In this document: in pieces, positions 63,375 to 64,000 of the stretch
Position numbering within the stretch: position 1 is the first letter of the stretch
How the letters are laid out: the number at the start of each line of letters is the position of its first letter
From: Diploptera punctata
Taxonomy: Eukaryota; Arthropoda; Insecta; Blattodea; Blaberidae
NCBI GenBank assembly: GCA_030220185.1
Contig: JASPKZ010003432.1
Span: 2,282,501-2,346,500, forward strand
DNA: 64,000 nt
Reading direction: 5' to 3'
Translations under genes and position numbers: made by a program
The notes under the pieces: model-generated
Databases searched by the model: none
The model's input: only the letters and a program-made list of their open reading frames with translations
Told to the model about the DNA's origin: nothing

Positions 63375-64000
63375 AGCAACGACCATGCAATTACAATATC
63401 AACACTGAATGTACAAACACTTAGAACAAGCGAAAGAGAGGAAGAGTTAGATCATGCTTTAAAAGAAATAAAATTCGACGTATTAGGTCTTAGTGAAATT
63501 AGAAGAACTGGCGAAGCCATCATAGAAAAACAAAACGGAGACCTATTTTATTATATAGGCACAACTCCCGGACAAAGAGGAGTAGGCTTCATCATCAGAA
63601 AACAAGTCAAACATATGGTGCAAGAAATAGTAGGGGTGTCTGAAAGGATCGCAGTCTTAAAATTAGCAACTAGAGGCTCCACAATAACAATCATTCAGGT
63701 TTATGCCCCAACAGAAGCCTACAGCGATGAAACTATAGAACAATTCTACTGGAACCTGGGAACTACCATAGATCAGCACAAATCTACACTAAACCTAATC
63801 ATAGGAGATTTCAACAGCAAAGTGGGCCCACGCAGCCACGAGGATGAAGACCCAGTGGGAAGATATGGGTATGGGGCAAGAAATGAAAGAGGGGAAAAGC
63901 TCGTTCAATTCGCACAAGAACATAAACTAAAGATAGCCAACACCTTTTTTAAGAAAATGCCTAGCTCAAAGTGGACTTGGCGCTCGCCAGACGGCAACAC
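63375..64000 (+). CDS. LINE ORF2, APE endonuclease domain (partial)
   Basis: Open to the window edge. Endonuclease motifs appear in order: TISTLNVQTLRTSEREEELD (first catalytic Asn), FDVLGLSEIRRTG (catalytic Glu), QRGVGFIIRK, IIQVYAPTEAYSDE (catalytic Tyr region), LIIGDFNSKVG (Asp and Asn), then SSKWTWRSPDGN. The enzyme nicks target DNA to prime reverse transcription. The style (LSEIRRTG, TWRSPDGN) is close to RTE- or CFDP2-like endonucleases, but the clade cannot be fixed without the RT, which lies beyond 64000. The ORF start is uncertain because the frame is already open upstream of 63375. Confidence 0.82.

Larger units (their letters stand above)
62090..64000 (+). mobile_element. APE-type LINE, 5' half, continuing past the window
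   Basis: A GC-richer 5' UTR (about 62090-62567), an L1-like ORF1 and the endonuclease part of ORF2 follow one another on the + strand. Base composition changes sharply from the AT-rich intron, marking a recent insertion. The element is truncated by the window edge. The 5' boundary is approximate. Confidence 0.85.

Overview
This is a 64 kb stretch of AT-rich animal nuclear DNA, almost certainly from an insect. I infer a large, repeat-laden polyneopteran (cockroach- or termite-like) genome from the mix of tRNA-headed SINEs, APE-type LINEs, Penelope-like elements and DD41D mariners, but the sequence alone does not fix the species. There are no bacterial-style operons, no rRNA, no CRISPR array and no convincing functional tRNA gene.

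Two host genes are visible, both on the + strand. The first is an intact C2H2 zinc-finger gene whose coding sequence lies in one exon (17740-19620), with a splice acceptor just before the start codon and a poly(A) signal at 19943. The second is a SLC30A5/ZnT5-type zinc transporter whose N-terminal membrane region is spread over five exons (35915-36132, 45557-45711, 46969-47136, 52952-53055, 61895-62067). Splice phases agree at all four internal junctions. Earlier exons were not found, and the cation-efflux domain must lie beyond the right edge. The introns (9.4, 1.3, 5.8 and 8.8 kb) are packed with mobile DNA.

The rest is mobile-element debris. 0-15 kb: a palindromic mariner, SINEs, LINE 3' ends (family A with a GTTAGTTA-type tail; family B with a GAAGAAGAA tail), a MITE pair and tandem repeats. 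15-32 kb: Penelope fold-backs, the zinc-finger gene, a DD41D mariner, a triplicated SINE and an RT-bearing Penelope copy with a nested SINE. 32-62 kb: ZnT5 exons among SINEs, LINE ends, a DUF7869-type fragment, two more DD41D copies, piggyBac and TTAA-flanked elements, and a 2.7 kb inverted Penelope pair with RT and GIY-YIG segments. 62-64 kb: the 5' half of a LINE (ORF1 and the endonuclease part of ORF2) directly behind a ZnT5 splice donor.

The most interesting structure is a recurrent insertion type. At many loci two Penelope-like 3' ends are joined at their truncated 5' ends to form a palindrome. One flank carries an extra cap with the motif ATGAGGTT, and the insertion is bounded by 9-15 bp direct target duplications, visible at seven loci. 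The arms repeatedly carry a hammerhead-like RNA core (CTGANGA, T, variable stem, GAAAC or a derivative) whose stem sequence changes between subfamilies while pairing is kept.
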